Shown: positions 56,177 through 64,000 of the stretch, one piece after another | How positions within the stretch are numbered: position 1 is the stretch's first letter | Layout of the letters: each line of letters opens with the position of its first letter | Assembly (NCBI GenBank): GCA_003281405.1 | Contig: QCCD01000003.1 | Location: 1 to 64,000, forward strand | Length of the DNA: 64,000 nucleotides | Direction of reading: 5' to 3' | Source of the DNA: Prochlorococcus sp. AG-347-K16 | GTDB taxonomy: Bacteria; Cyanobacteriota; Cyanobacteriia; PCC-6307; Cyanobiaceae | Made by a program: the position numbers and the translations under genes | Notes under the pieces: model-generated | What the model saw: only the letters and a program-made list of their open reading frames with translations | Database searches by the model: none | Told to the model about the DNA's origin: nothing

Positions 56177-57346
56177 ATGAATGATAAGAAGGGGGGATTT
56201 AAAAATCTTTATAAAAACTTGATTACCCCTGTATTAAAAAAAGACTCTGGAATTGATGCAGAATACTTAACAAATGTATCTCTTAGTCTCCTATCATTCA
56301 GTTCAAGAAAATATAATTGGCCTATAGTATCTTCTATCTTAAAAAATCTAAATGAAGAATTTTCTGTAGTTGATAAAAGGTTAACTCAGAACATATGTGG
56401 AATAAATTTTTGTAATCCAATTGGTTTAGCTGCGGGTTTTGACAAAAATGGAAATGCTGCAAATATATGGAAAGATTTTGGTTTTGGATTTGCTGAGCTT
56501 GGTACAGTAACTAAATTTGCTCAGAATGGAAATCCCAAACCAAGGTTATTTAGATTGGCAGAAGAAGAAGCAGCATTAAATAGAATGGGTTTCAATAATA
56601 ATGGTGCTGAAAATCTAGTTAAAAACTTTGTCGAACAAGGTATTGAGTTTAAAAAAAACAGGGAGAATATTTGTTTAGGGATAAATTTCGGGAAGTCAAA
56701 AATTACAGGTTTATCTCAAGCAAAAGATGATTATTTAACTTCTCTAAAATTATTAATTCCATATTGTGATTACGCAGCAATAAACGTTAGTTCTCCAAAT
56801 ACTGAAGGACTAAGAAAATTACAAGATCCAATTCTTCTAAAAGAACTTCTTAGAGAAATTAAAAACTTACCTAATTGTCCACCATTATTTGTAAAAATTG
56901 CGCCAGATTTAGGCCTTAAAGATATTGAAGATATTTGCCAATTAATAATCGAGGAAAACATCGATGGAATAATTGCTACAAACACCAGCATTGATAGATT
57001 AGGTCTTGAAAATAGAAAGATCAGGCAAACTGGATTATTACTCTCTCAAGAGAATGGAGGATTAAGTGGGAGGCCTCTCCAAAAAAAAGCAAATCAAATA
57101 ATAAAACATATACATAATATTGATAAAAAGATTATTTTAATTGGGGTTGGTGGAATAGATAGTCCTGAGTCAGCTTGGGAAAGAATTTGTTCTGGAGCAT
57201 CATTAATTCAACTTTATACAGGATGGATATATAAGGGCCCACAATTAGTACCAGATATACTTGAGGGAATTATAAAGCAACTCAATAACCATCAATTATC
57301 TAGTATAAAAGATGCAATTGGATCAGATTTAAAATGGGTTGAATAA
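56177..57346 (+). CDS. pyrD: Dihydroorotate dehydrogenase, class 2 (quinone-linked)
   Basis: A 389-residue flavoprotein of pyrimidine synthesis, membrane-associated and passing electrons to quinone. FCNPIGLAAGFDKNG, FGFAELGTVT, INVSSPNTEGLRKLQ (catalytic Ser), IATNTSIDR, NGGLSGRPL and VGGIDSPESAWERI are visible. It is pyrD class 2, full length, and part of a run rnhA-pyrD-cobD-like. Confidence 0.95.
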   Translation: MNDKKGGFKNLYKNLITPVLKKDSGIDAEYLTNVSLSLLSFSSRKYNWPIVSSILKNLNEEFSVVDKRLTQNICGINFCNPIGLAAGFDKNGNAANIWKDFGFGFAELGTVTKFAQNGNPKPRLFRLAEEEAALNRMGFNNNGAENLVKNFVEQGIEFKKNRENICLGINFGKSKITGLSQAKDDYLTSLKLLIPYCDYAAINVSSPNTEGLRKLQDPILLKELLREIKNLPNCPPLFVKIAPDLGLKDIEDICQLIIEENIDGIIATNTSIDRLGLENRKIRQTGLLLSQENGGLSGRPLQKKANQIIKHIHNIDKKIILIGVGGIDSPESAWERICSGASLIQLYTGWIYKGPQLVPDILEGIIKQLNNHQLSSIKDAIGSDLKWVE

Positions 57347-57355
57347 AATTAGAGC

Positions 57356-58477
57356 ATGAATAATGAACCTCATGATTACTCAACGTTAGCCATGCAAGGA
57401 TCAAACTTAAAGCACGGTGGAAATGTATATGCAATTGCGAAAAAATTAAATTTATTACCATCCGAAATCATTGATGCAAGTGCATCATTAGTACCCTTTG
57501 ATCCCCCTCAAATACTAATAGATTCAATAAATGCGGAAATTAAGAATCTTGGCTTTAGATATTACCCAGAAAGAAACTTGAGTGATCTGAAAGAAATAAT
57601 CGGCAAATTTCATGGGATAAATCCAGAGAATATATTGCCTGGGAATGGAGCTTCTGAATTAATAACCTGGGCAGGTTATGAAGCATCCAAATTCGGAATA
57701 AGTTGTATTCCTTCTCCATCATTTGTTGATTATGAAAGATCTTTAAATTGTTGGAATAGCAATTTTATACATTGCGAATTACCAAAAAACTGGAGTGATA
57801 TTTTTCCTCAATCATTTCCGCTTCATCCAAAAGGTGATGTTATTTGGATAACAAATCCACATAACCCTACCGGCCAATTATGGGAAAAGAATTCATTGGA
57901 GGAAGTTGTGAAAAAATATAAATTAGTTATCTGCGATGAAGCTTTTTTATCCATAACACCTAATGGAGACAAAGAATCTTTAATACCATTAACCAAAAGA
58001 TTTGATAATTTATTAGTCTTGAGAAGCTTGACCAAAATCTTCAATATTCCAGGGCTTAGATTAGGTTACGTTATTGGCTCATCGAAAAAACTTAAACAAT
58101 GGGAAATAAATAGAGATCCTTGGCCTTTAAATTCATTTTCTATTAAAGCCGGGATTGATCTACTAAGTAATAAGAAATTCTATGAACAGTGGACAAAACA
58201 GATTCACAGCTGGATAAATATTGAAAAAAAGAGAGTATTTGAAAAATTATTAAAAATAGAGAACCTTAAAATTCATAACTCTTCAACCAACTTTTTTTTA
58301 ATAGAAAGTGAAACATCCTTATCGCCAAATATAAAATACTTAGAAAATAAGGGAATATTGCTTAGAGAATGCACTTCATTTAGATTTCTTGACGAAAAGT
58401 GGGCAAGAATAAGTCTACAGAATAGAAAAAATAACACTCTTTTATGTGAAGAAATTCAGAATTCCTTTAAAAAATAA
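57356..58477 (+). CDS. cobD: CobD-like threonine-phosphate decarboxylase / class I aminotransferase fold
   Basis: A 373-residue PLP protein. The N-terminal GGNVYAIAKKL and DASASLVPFDPP resemble CobD rather than HisC. LPGNGASELI, WITNPHNPTGQ, VICDEAFLSI and RSLTKIFNIPGLRLGYVIG (Schiff-base Lys227) define the fold-type I enzyme. CobD makes the aminopropanol arm of cobalamin; cyanobacteria make pseudocobalamin, so this fits. A histidinol-phosphate-type aminotransferase is the alternative. The 3' end overlaps the convergent murG by 22 nt. Confidence 0.82.
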   Translation: MNNEPHDYSTLAMQGSNLKHGGNVYAIAKKLNLLPSEIIDASASLVPFDPPQILIDSINAEIKNLGFRYYPERNLSDLKEIIGKFHGINPENILPGNGASELITWAGYEASKFGISCIPSPSFVDYERSLNCWNSNFIHCELPKNWSDIFPQSFPLHPKGDVIWITNPHNPTGQLWEKNSLEEVVKKYKLVICDEAFLSITPNGDKESLIPLTKRFDNLLVLRSLTKIFNIPGLRLGYVIGSSKKLKQWEINRDPWPLNSFSIKAGIDLLSNKKFYEQWTKQIHSWINIEKKRVFEKLLKIENLKIHNSSTNFFLIESETSLSPNIKYLENKGILLRECTSFRFLDEKWARISLQNRKNNTLLCEEIQNSFKK

Positions 58478-59547
58478 TCAATATACTTTTTAATCTTATT
58501 TTTTGATTTAATTTTATTATTATTTTCCATATTCTTCTTCATGAGATCTAATATTTCATAATGTTTTTTTCCCTTTTTTGATTTTATTTTAAAAATTCTT
58601 TCTAGAGTTTCTTCAAAAACTTCTTTAGACATATTATTCTGATTGATTAAAACTGAGCCTCCACTTGCAGCAAGAATCATGGCATTTTTCTCCTGATGAT
58701 TATTTTTAGAATATGGATATGGAATTAAAATTGAAGGTTTTTCAGCCTCCATTAATTCATTGATTGTTCCTGCACCAGATCTCGATATTACAAGATCACA
58801 GTTTTGAATTAAAGCTGCTATTTCATTAGTAAATTTCTTTTGAATATAATTTTTGGAGTTTTTTACATGAAAAGGTTTTAGATTAGATTCGCCAACAATA
58901 TGAACTATCCGAAATTGTTTTTTTATTAAAAACTCTTGAGATTCATAAAGAATTTGATTTATAGCTTTTGCTCCTTGACTACCTCCCATAACAATCAAAA
59001 GAGGTCCATTTCCTTTTGGAACCCATTCTGGCAAAAAATTAAATTTATAGAATTGCTCTCTTAATGGTGTTCCAGTGAAAATAGTTTTACAATTTTTTAA
59101 ATAAGAATTTGTTTCTTTAAATCCTAAAAGAACATAGTTACATAAAAAACCAAAATATTTCGTGACCATTCCTGGAACTACATTTGATTCATGAATAATG
59201 ATAGGTATCTTTAGAAGTTTTGAAGCAACAATAGTAGGGGCAGATATATAACCTCCAGTCGTAAAAACCAAGTTAATTTTTTTTTCTTTTAAGATCCTAA
59301 TTATTTGGAAAGTTGACATTAAAATTTTTATATATTGATAAAACAAAAAAATATTTTTTCTTGGTGTATTTAAATTCAAAGTCTTCAAATTATATTTTTG
59401 GGGAATCAAATTCGCATCAAGTCTTTGCTGAATACCCAACCAATGAATATTCCACTCATCTTCCACATCTTTAGAAACTGCTAAAGCTGGAAAAATATGG
59501 CCTCCTGTTCCACTAGCTGCAACTAATAAATTATTTTTTTTAGACAT
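58456..59547 (-). CDS. murG: UDP-GlcNAc:lipid I transferase MurG
   Basis: A 363-residue glycosyltransferase that converts lipid I to lipid II at the cytoplasmic membrane. ASGTGGHIFPALAVSK is the N-terminal glycine-rich loop. VFTTGGYISAPTIVAS, IHESNVVPGMV, VMGGSQGAKAINQ and the UDP-GlcNAc site SRSGAGTINELMEAEKPSILIPYPYSKNNHQEKNA are all clear. The C-terminus overlaps the cobD-like gene on the other strand by 22 nt. Confidence 0.96.
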   Translation of the reverse strand: MSKKNNLLVAASGTGGHIFPALAVSKDVEDEWNIHWLGIQQRLDANLIPQKYNLKTLNLNTPRKNIFLFYQYIKILMSTFQIIRILKEKKINLVFTTGGYISAPTIVASKLLKIPIIIHESNVVPGMVTKYFGFLCNYVLLGFKETNSYLKNCKTIFTGTPLREQFYKFNFLPEWVPKGNGPLLIVMGGSQGAKAINQILYESQEFLIKKQFRIVHIVGESNLKPFHVKNSKNYIQKKFTNEIAALIQNCDLVISRSGAGTINELMEAEKPSILIPYPYSKNNHQEKNAMILAASGGSVLINQNNMSKEVFEETLERIFKIKSKKGKKHYEILDLMKKNMENNNKIKSKNKIKKYIDYFLKEF

Positions 59548-59588
59548 AAAAACTTAAATTAGTAGAATGAAAATAATAAATAATAAAT

Positions 59589-60314
59589 ATGTTGAATTTA
59601 AACTTATTCAGAAATATAGGATTCCCTCTCTACTTATTTATTTATCTCATTCTCCCCTATTCAGCAATAACGCAAACTTTAAAAGTTGATTTTATAAGAA
59701 ATTTAGAAACCTCATTAAATAAGCGAGACTTAGAGTTTATTAAAAAAAATTTTAGAAATGATGAAAACCAAAATATTCCAAAACAATTTTCAAAGATTAT
59801 TAATGATTTCCCTAACAGCAAATGGAAGATCAAAAGATTAAAATCTAATATTCCAGATGAAGATATTTTGCGAATAAAAGTTTCTGGGGAAAAAATAGTT
59901 AACGGAGAAATATATATACTCGAATCCAAATTTGATTATTTATTTTCAATCGTAAATGGAAAAATAAGTGAAGGGATTATCAAAAATTTATTCACCACAA
60001 TAAGAAACGATAATAAAAAAATAGATATTAGTTTTAAAATTCCTGATAGAGTTCTTACTGGTTCAAAATACGATATTGATATAATTCTAAATAAGCCTCT
60101 TGAAGAAGTTATTATTGCTGGAGCTATAAAACCTCATCAAGTTAATTCATTGTTTGAACAAGAAATGTTATTGGAACCATTGGCGTCTGGAGGGATTTTT
60201 AAAATTACAAGAGCCCCTTCAAAACCAGGGATGCAAATTTGGTCAGGAATCATAGCTCATCCTGAGGGAATGATTACTTTCACAAAGAGCATTGATATTG
60301 TTGATGAGATATAG
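59589..60314 (+). CDS. Secreted hypothetical protein
   Basis: A 241-residue protein with an N-terminal hydrophobic signal-like segment (IGFPLYLFIYLILPYSAITQ). The rest looks soluble, with a region LKVDFIRNLETSLNKRDLEFIKKNFRN and a C-terminal beta-rich part (ISFKIPDRVLTGSKYDIDIILNKPLEEVIIAGAI). I do not recognise the family. It lies between murG (divergent) and pgk (convergent), probably periplasmic or thylakoid-lumenal. Confidence 0.6.
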   Translation: MLNLNLFRNIGFPLYLFIYLILPYSAITQTLKVDFIRNLETSLNKRDLEFIKKNFRNDENQNIPKQFSKIINDFPNSKWKIKRLKSNIPDEDILRIKVSGEKIVNGEIYILESKFDYLFSIVNGKISEGIIKNLFTTIRNDNKKIDISFKIPDRVLTGSKYDIDIILNKPLEEVIIAGAIKPHQVNSLFEQEMLLEPLASGGIFKITRAPSKPGMQIWSGIIAHPEGMITFTKSIDIVDEI

Positions 60315-60315
60315 C

Positions 60316-61524
60316 CTAAGCGTCGTTTAACGCAGCCACACCTGGTAAAGTTTTACCTTCTAAAAGTTCCAAACTAGCTCCACCTCCGGTAGATATATGA
60401 GACATTTTCTCAGCTAATCCTGCTTTTTCAACTGCTGCAACTGAATCTCCACCACCAATTATTGTACAAACTTCAGAAAAAGCACTTAAGTCCGCAAGAG
60501 TCGTAGCTATTGCATTTGTACCATCTGCAAATTTATCAAATTCAAAAACTCCCATTGGACCATTCCAAATAATTGTCTTACATTCTGCAAGAGCATTCTG
60601 AAAAACTTTAATGGAATCTGGACCAATATCTAGACCCATCCAATTCCCACTAATTGCATCAATTTGAGATATTTTACTATTGGCGTCAGGAGAAAATTCA
60701 TCAGCCAAAACAACATCAGTGGGTAATAATAACTCTACTCCTTTTGCTTTTGCTTTTGCTTCTAAATCTTTAGCAAGCTCGAGTTTATCTTCTTCTACAA
60801 GGCTCTTTCCGACATCTAAACCTCTAGCTTTATAAAAAGTGAAAATCATACCTCCACCAATCATGATTTTGTCACACTTATCTAGTAAAGAATCAAGTAC
60901 TCCTATTTTGCTACTAACCTTTGACCCTCCAACTATTGCTGCCAATGGACGATTTGGGGAATCTACTGCTCCTTGTAGGTATTTCAATTCTTTTTCTAAA
61001 AGGAATCCAGCTACTGAGGGACTTAAATAATTTGTAACACCCTGAGTTGAAGCATGCGCTCTATGAGCAGCACCGAAAGCATCATTTACATACATATCTG
61101 CATGTGATGCTAATTTTTCAGCAAACTCCAGGTCGTTCTTTTCCTCTTCACCAAAAAAACGAACATTTTCAAGTAAAAGAACATCTCCATTAGATAAGCT
61201 ATTTGATTGTGCAACTGCTTCATCACCAATACAACTGTTAGTAAGAGCAACATTTTGCCCCAACAATTCACTTAATCTTGCTGCTACTGGAGTTAATCTC
61301 ATTTTTTCATTTACCTGACCCTTCGGTCTACCAAAATGAGCAGCTAAAATGACTTTTGCAGAATGATTAATAAGATATTCAATAGTTGGGATCGCTGCAC
61401 GAATACGCGTATCGTCGGTTATTTGACCGTCTTCATTTAATGGAACATTAAAATCTACTCTTACAAGAACTTTTTTTCCTTCTAAATGTGTCTTATCAAG
61501 ACTGGAAAGAGATAATTTTGACAT
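60316..61524 (-). CDS. pgk: Phosphoglycerate kinase
   Basis: A 402-residue enzyme of glycolysis and the Calvin cycle. [72 protein letters not shown] and [13 protein letters not shown] are the canonical motifs. In cyanobacteria it also supplies the Calvin cycle upstream of the CP12/GAPDH control point. A short coding repeat AKAKAK around residue 255 is a normal charged helix. Confidence 0.98.
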   Translation of the reverse strand: MSKLSLSSLDKTHLEGKKVLVRVDFNVPLNEDGQITDDTRIRAAIPTIEYLINHSAKVILAAHFGRPKGQVNEKMRLTPVAARLSELLGQNVALTNSCIGDEAVAQSNSLSNGDVLLLENVRFFGEEEKNDLEFAEKLASHADMYVNDAFGAAHRAHASTQGVTNYLSPSVAGFLLEKELKYLQGAVDSPNRPLAAIVGGSKVSSKIGVLDSLLDKCDKIMIGGGMIFTFYKARGLDVGKSLVEEDKLELAKDLEAKAKAKGVELLLPTDVVLADEFSPDANSKISQIDAISGNWMGLDIGPDSIKVFQNALAECKTIIWNGPMGVFEFDKFADGTNAIATTLADLSAFSEVCTIIGGGDSVAAVEKAGLAEKMSHISTGGGASLELLEGKTLPGVAALNDA

Positions 61525-61736
61525 TAAACAAGCTATATTTATAATCTCAAGACCCTAACGTTAATTTGGGCTTATTGGGTTAAAAAGTAGTTACTGTTAC
61601 CTATGCCTTAATAAATTTTAAGAATTAACGATTATAAAAATTTTTAGTTATTAAATTTATACTAAAATTTAGAAGTAAATACTTTTGAAACTTATAAAAA
61701 CTAAAAGGAATACAAAATTTTATTTGATTTATTGAA

Positions 61737-62609
61737 GTGGACATACCCAAAATCCAATGGTACCCAGGCCATATCGCAAAAGCAGAAAAGAAATTATCTG
61801 AAGTTATCAATAAAGTAGATTTAGTTATCGAAGTGAGAGATGCACGAATTCCTTTGTCAACAGGACATCCACACTTAAATAAATGGATAAATAATAAAAA
61901 ACATATTCTTGTCATTAACAGATCAGATATGATCTCCCCGAATACAATCAATAGTTGGAATAAATGGTTTAATTCTAAAGATCAATATCCTCTTTGGTGT
62001 GATGCTAAAAGAGGAATAGGGATTAAAGAAATTTGTAAGTCAGCCAAAGATTCTAGGTCGTCAATCGACGATAGAAGACTCTCTAGAGGAATGCGAATTA
62101 GGCCAATTAGAGCCCTTACACTTGGTTTCCCAAACGTAGGAAAGTCGGCATTAATTAATAGAATCGCAAAAAAAAGAGTTGTAGATAGCGCTAGGAAAGC
62201 AGGCGTGACTCGTAATTTAAGATGGATAAAATTAGAAAGTGGTATAGATCTGCTAGATGCTCCTGGTGTTATACCTCCAAATTTAGAAGATCAAAAATCA
62301 GCACTTAATCTTGCACTGTGTGACGATATTGGAGAAGCTGCTTACGAAATAGAGAGTGTCGCAATTGGATTTATCAAAATTATATCCACTCTCAACAAAG
62401 ATAAGAATGCGAATATCTCAGTTAAACTAATATCGAATAGATATGGAGTTGATATTACTAAAGGCTTTAAGAGTCCTTCTGCTTGGATCAACGAAGCAGC
62501 TTCAAAACATACCTCTGGCGATAAAAGGAGAATGTCTCATAAGTTATTGGAAGATTATAGAAATCAAATGCTGGGTAAAATTGCTTTAGAAGTCCCACTA
62601 TGGAATTAA
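61737..62609 (+). CDS. rbgA: RbgA/YlqF-type ribosome biogenesis GTPase
   Basis: A 290-residue circularly permuted GTPase starting at GTG. The order is permuted: ILVINRSDM (G4-like) comes before G1 GFPNVGKSALINRIAKK and LLDAPGVIPP (G3). It begins IQWYPGHIAKAEKKL, the RbgA hallmark. Known members assist late assembly of the 50S subunit. It overlaps rluD by 10 nt. The upstream 61525-61736 region holds no other ORF. Confidence 0.93.
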   Translation: MDIPKIQWYPGHIAKAEKKLSEVINKVDLVIEVRDARIPLSTGHPHLNKWINNKKHILVINRSDMISPNTINSWNKWFNSKDQYPLWCDAKRGIGIKEICKSAKDSRSSIDDRRLSRGMRIRPIRALTLGFPNVGKSALINRIAKKRVVDSARKAGVTRNLRWIKLESGIDLLDAPGVIPPNLEDQKSALNLALCDDIGEAAYEIESVAIGFIKIISTLNKDKNANISVKLISNRYGVDITKGFKSPSAWINEAASKHTSGDKRRMSHKLLEDYRNQMLGKIALEVPLWN

Positions 62610-63559
62610 ATAATCAAAATTCTTTCGGCATTGGAGAAGGTGAGCTTATAGAAATTATTTATGAGCTACCTCTTCCTATGAGGCTAGACAGATGGTTGGT
62701 AAGTAAAAGGCCAGAACAAAGTAGAGCAAGAATTCAACATTTTATAAATTCAGGTTTAGTACTTGTAAACTATAAGACTGCGAAAGCGAAGACCCCATTA
62801 AAAAATGGCGACAATATTCAAATATGGATGCCTCCTCCAGAACCTCTTATTTATTTGAAACCTGAAAAAATGGATTTAAATATCCTTTTTGAAGACGAGC
62901 ACATCATAGTAATTAATAAACAATCAGGACTAATTGTTCATCCAGCCCCTGGACACAAATCTGGAACTTTAGTGAATGGATTACTTTTTCACTGTAAAGA
63001 TCTACCTGGAATTAATGGGAAACTAAGACCTGGGATTGTTCACAGATTAGATAAAGATACCTCCGGATGTATGGTTGTTGCAAAAAGCCAAGAGGCATTA
63101 GTAAATCTCCAGAAACAAATTAAAGAAAAAATAGCAGCACGCGAATATATTGCAGTAATTCATGGAGCACCGAATTCTGAAGAAGGCCAAATAGTGGGAA
63201 ACATTGGCAGAGATAAATTAAATAGATTGAAATATAAAGTAGTTGAAGAAACTTCAGGAAGGTATGCCTGTACCTATTGGAAATTAGAAGAAAGATTTGG
63301 CAATTACTCGTTAATGAGTTTCAAACTAGATACGGGGCGAACGCATCAAATAAGAGTACATTGCGCTCACATTAATCATCCAATTGTGGGTGATCCGTTA
63401 TATGGAAGATGTAAAAAACTACCATGTAAATTAGATGGCCAAGCTTTACACGCCAATAAGCTTGGACTTATACATCCAATAAATGGTAAAGAAATGATAT
63501 TTGAATCAGAATTACCATTAGATTTTCAAAAATTACTAAGTGTTCTTAAAATTAAATAA
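62600..63559 (+). CDS. rluD: Ribosomal large-subunit pseudouridine synthase D
   Basis: A 319-residue RluA-family enzyme. An N-terminal S4-like RNA-binding part (RLDRWLVSKRPEQSRARIQHFINSGLVLVN) is followed by the catalytic domain (ILFEDEHIIVINKQSGLIVHPAPG, HRLDKDTSGCMVVAKSQEA with catalytic Asp, FKLDTGRTHQIRVHCAH). RluD makes Psi1911/1915/1917 in 23S helix 69, fitting its coupling to rbgA by a 10-nt overlap. It overlaps the convergent ABC gene by 8 nt. Confidence 0.95.
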   Translation: MELNNQNSFGIGEGELIEIIYELPLPMRLDRWLVSKRPEQSRARIQHFINSGLVLVNYKTAKAKTPLKNGDNIQIWMPPPEPLIYLKPEKMDLNILFEDEHIIVINKQSGLIVHPAPGHKSGTLVNGLLFHCKDLPGINGKLRPGIVHRLDKDTSGCMVVAKSQEALVNLQKQIKEKIAAREYIAVIHGAPNSEEGQIVGNIGRDKLNRLKYKVVEETSGRYACTYWKLEERFGNYSLMSFKLDTGRTHQIRVHCAHINHPIVGDPLYGRCKKLPCKLDGQALHANKLGLIHPINGKEMIFESELPLDFQKLLSVLKIK

Positions 63560-64000
63560 GATTCAAAGAGGAATTTAGAAGCGATTTTGTATACGTGTTT
63601 TGAGTTTTAGTGAATATTGTGGAACTTTCTCCTTCATCAACTATCTTTCCGTGATTCATAACTAGCAACCTATCACAAAATCTTTTAGCAATGCCCAAAT
63701 CATGAGTAATAAAGATAATCGTTAAATTCATTTTTTCTTGCAAGACTCTAAGTAATTCAAGAATCTCTATTTTTACTGAAGCATCCAACATATTAACGCT
63801 CTCATCACAAATCAGAATTTTTGGTTTCAACAATAGCGCTCTGGCTAATGAAATTCTTTGCAATTGACCACCAGATAATTGGCTAGGATAAGAATTAAAA
63901 AAATCATTATTTAAGGGAAGATTCAAATTTCTAAACATTAATTTTATTTCTTTTTCGATTTTTCTTTTATCTGAAATTTTTTGAATAAAAAATATATCTT
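63552..64000 (-). CDS. ABC-transporter ATPase, partial (oligopeptide/dipeptide type)
   Basis: The minus-strand frame stays open to the right edge, so only the C-terminal ~149 residues are seen. SQLSGGQLQRISLARALLLKPKILICDESVNMLD holds the ABC signature LSGGQ and Walker B ILICDES. ITHDLGIAKRFCDRLLVMNHGKIVDEGES gives the switch His and the oligopeptide/nickel-type motif. The Walker A half lies outside the window. Substrate unknown. Confidence 0.85.
   Translation of the reverse strand, partial: DIFFIQKISDKRKIEKEIKLMFRNLNLPLNNDFFNSYPSQLSGGQLQRISLARALLLKPKILICDESVNMLDASVKIEILELLRVLQEKMNLTIIFITHDLGIAKRFCDRLLVMNHGKIVDEGESSTIFTKTQNTYTKSLLNSSLNLI

Noticed and set aside
60735-60770. A short GCTTTT-type tandem repeat
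   Set aside because: It is in the pgk coding region and encodes the AKAKAK helix, so it is not a regulatory or mobile repeat.

Overview
The window is strongly AT-rich, gene-dense, free of introns and packed with oxygenic-photosynthesis genes (psbI, psbN, psbH, psbO, psbA, crtR, cp12, ycf-type genes), CO2-uptake genes (bicA, sbtA, sbtB) and the nitrogen regulator ntcA. Gene content, very small intergenic gaps, low-GC codon use and gene neighbourhoods (psbA next to an aspartoacylase-like gene; ntcA beside dcd and thyX; secE-nusG-rplKAJL beside a clpB-like gene and eno) point to a marine picocyanobacterium, most likely a high-light Prochlorococcus. This is inferred from protein sequence and order, not from a database search. 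The window is core chromosome: I found no insertion sequence, prophage, integrase, CRISPR array or clear genomic island.

Layout. 1-8 kb: the end of a membrane protein (possibly MurJ), two small hypotheticals, tRNA-Arg(ACG), then glyA-cinA and leuC-leuD on the plus strand and an LptD/OstA-like outer-membrane protein on the minus strand. 7.6-8.3 kb: three tiny photosystem II genes, psbI and psbN (minus) and psbH (plus). 8.4-14 kb: pth, a DUF3146-type protein, a YqgF/RuvX-like nuclease-fold protein, a DUF3084-type protein, ntcA, then a divergent operon of a CobA/CobO-like protein, dcd and thyX, and a TxlA-type thioredoxin. 14-24 kb: glmM, trmB, two small proteins, ileS, a Ycf66-like protein, tRNA-Leu(TAG), crtR, gatC, an alkyladenine glycosylase gene lacking a normal start codon, and pyrB. 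24-31 kb: ycf20-like, small conserved proteins, coaBC, psbO, sat, ftsH and a divergent KDPG-aldolase-like gene. 31-36 kb: aroC, psbA, a previously uncalled 42-codon ORF, an aspartoacylase-like gene, a xi-class GST and cp12. 36-45 kb: obg, mutS2, a glyoxalase-fold protein, hemB, the bicarbonate operon bicA-sbtA-sbtB and an unusual thioredoxin-reductase-like protein. 45-52 kb: a UbiB-family kinase, eno and a ClpB-type ATPase. 52-56 kb: secE, nusG, rplK, rplA, rplJ, rplL with candidate L1 and L10 leaders. 56-64 kb: rnhA, pyrD, cobD-like, murG, a secreted hypothetical, pgk, rbgA, rluD and a truncated ABC-transporter ATPase.

Functional links. bicA, sbtA and sbtB form one inorganic-carbon uptake operon and cp12 a Calvin-cycle redox switch; psbA/psbO/psbH/psbI/psbN with ftsH cover PSII build and D1 repair; dcd-thyX supply dTMP; pyrB and pyrD supply pyrimidines. 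The items most worth a second look are a CobA/CobO-like protein without a Walker A loop in the dcd-thyX operon, a thioredoxin-reductase-like protein lacking NADPH-binding motifs, an aldolase-like protein lacking the usual substrate arginine, the mpg start codon, the small ORF divergent from psbA, and several perfect dyads at gene starts.
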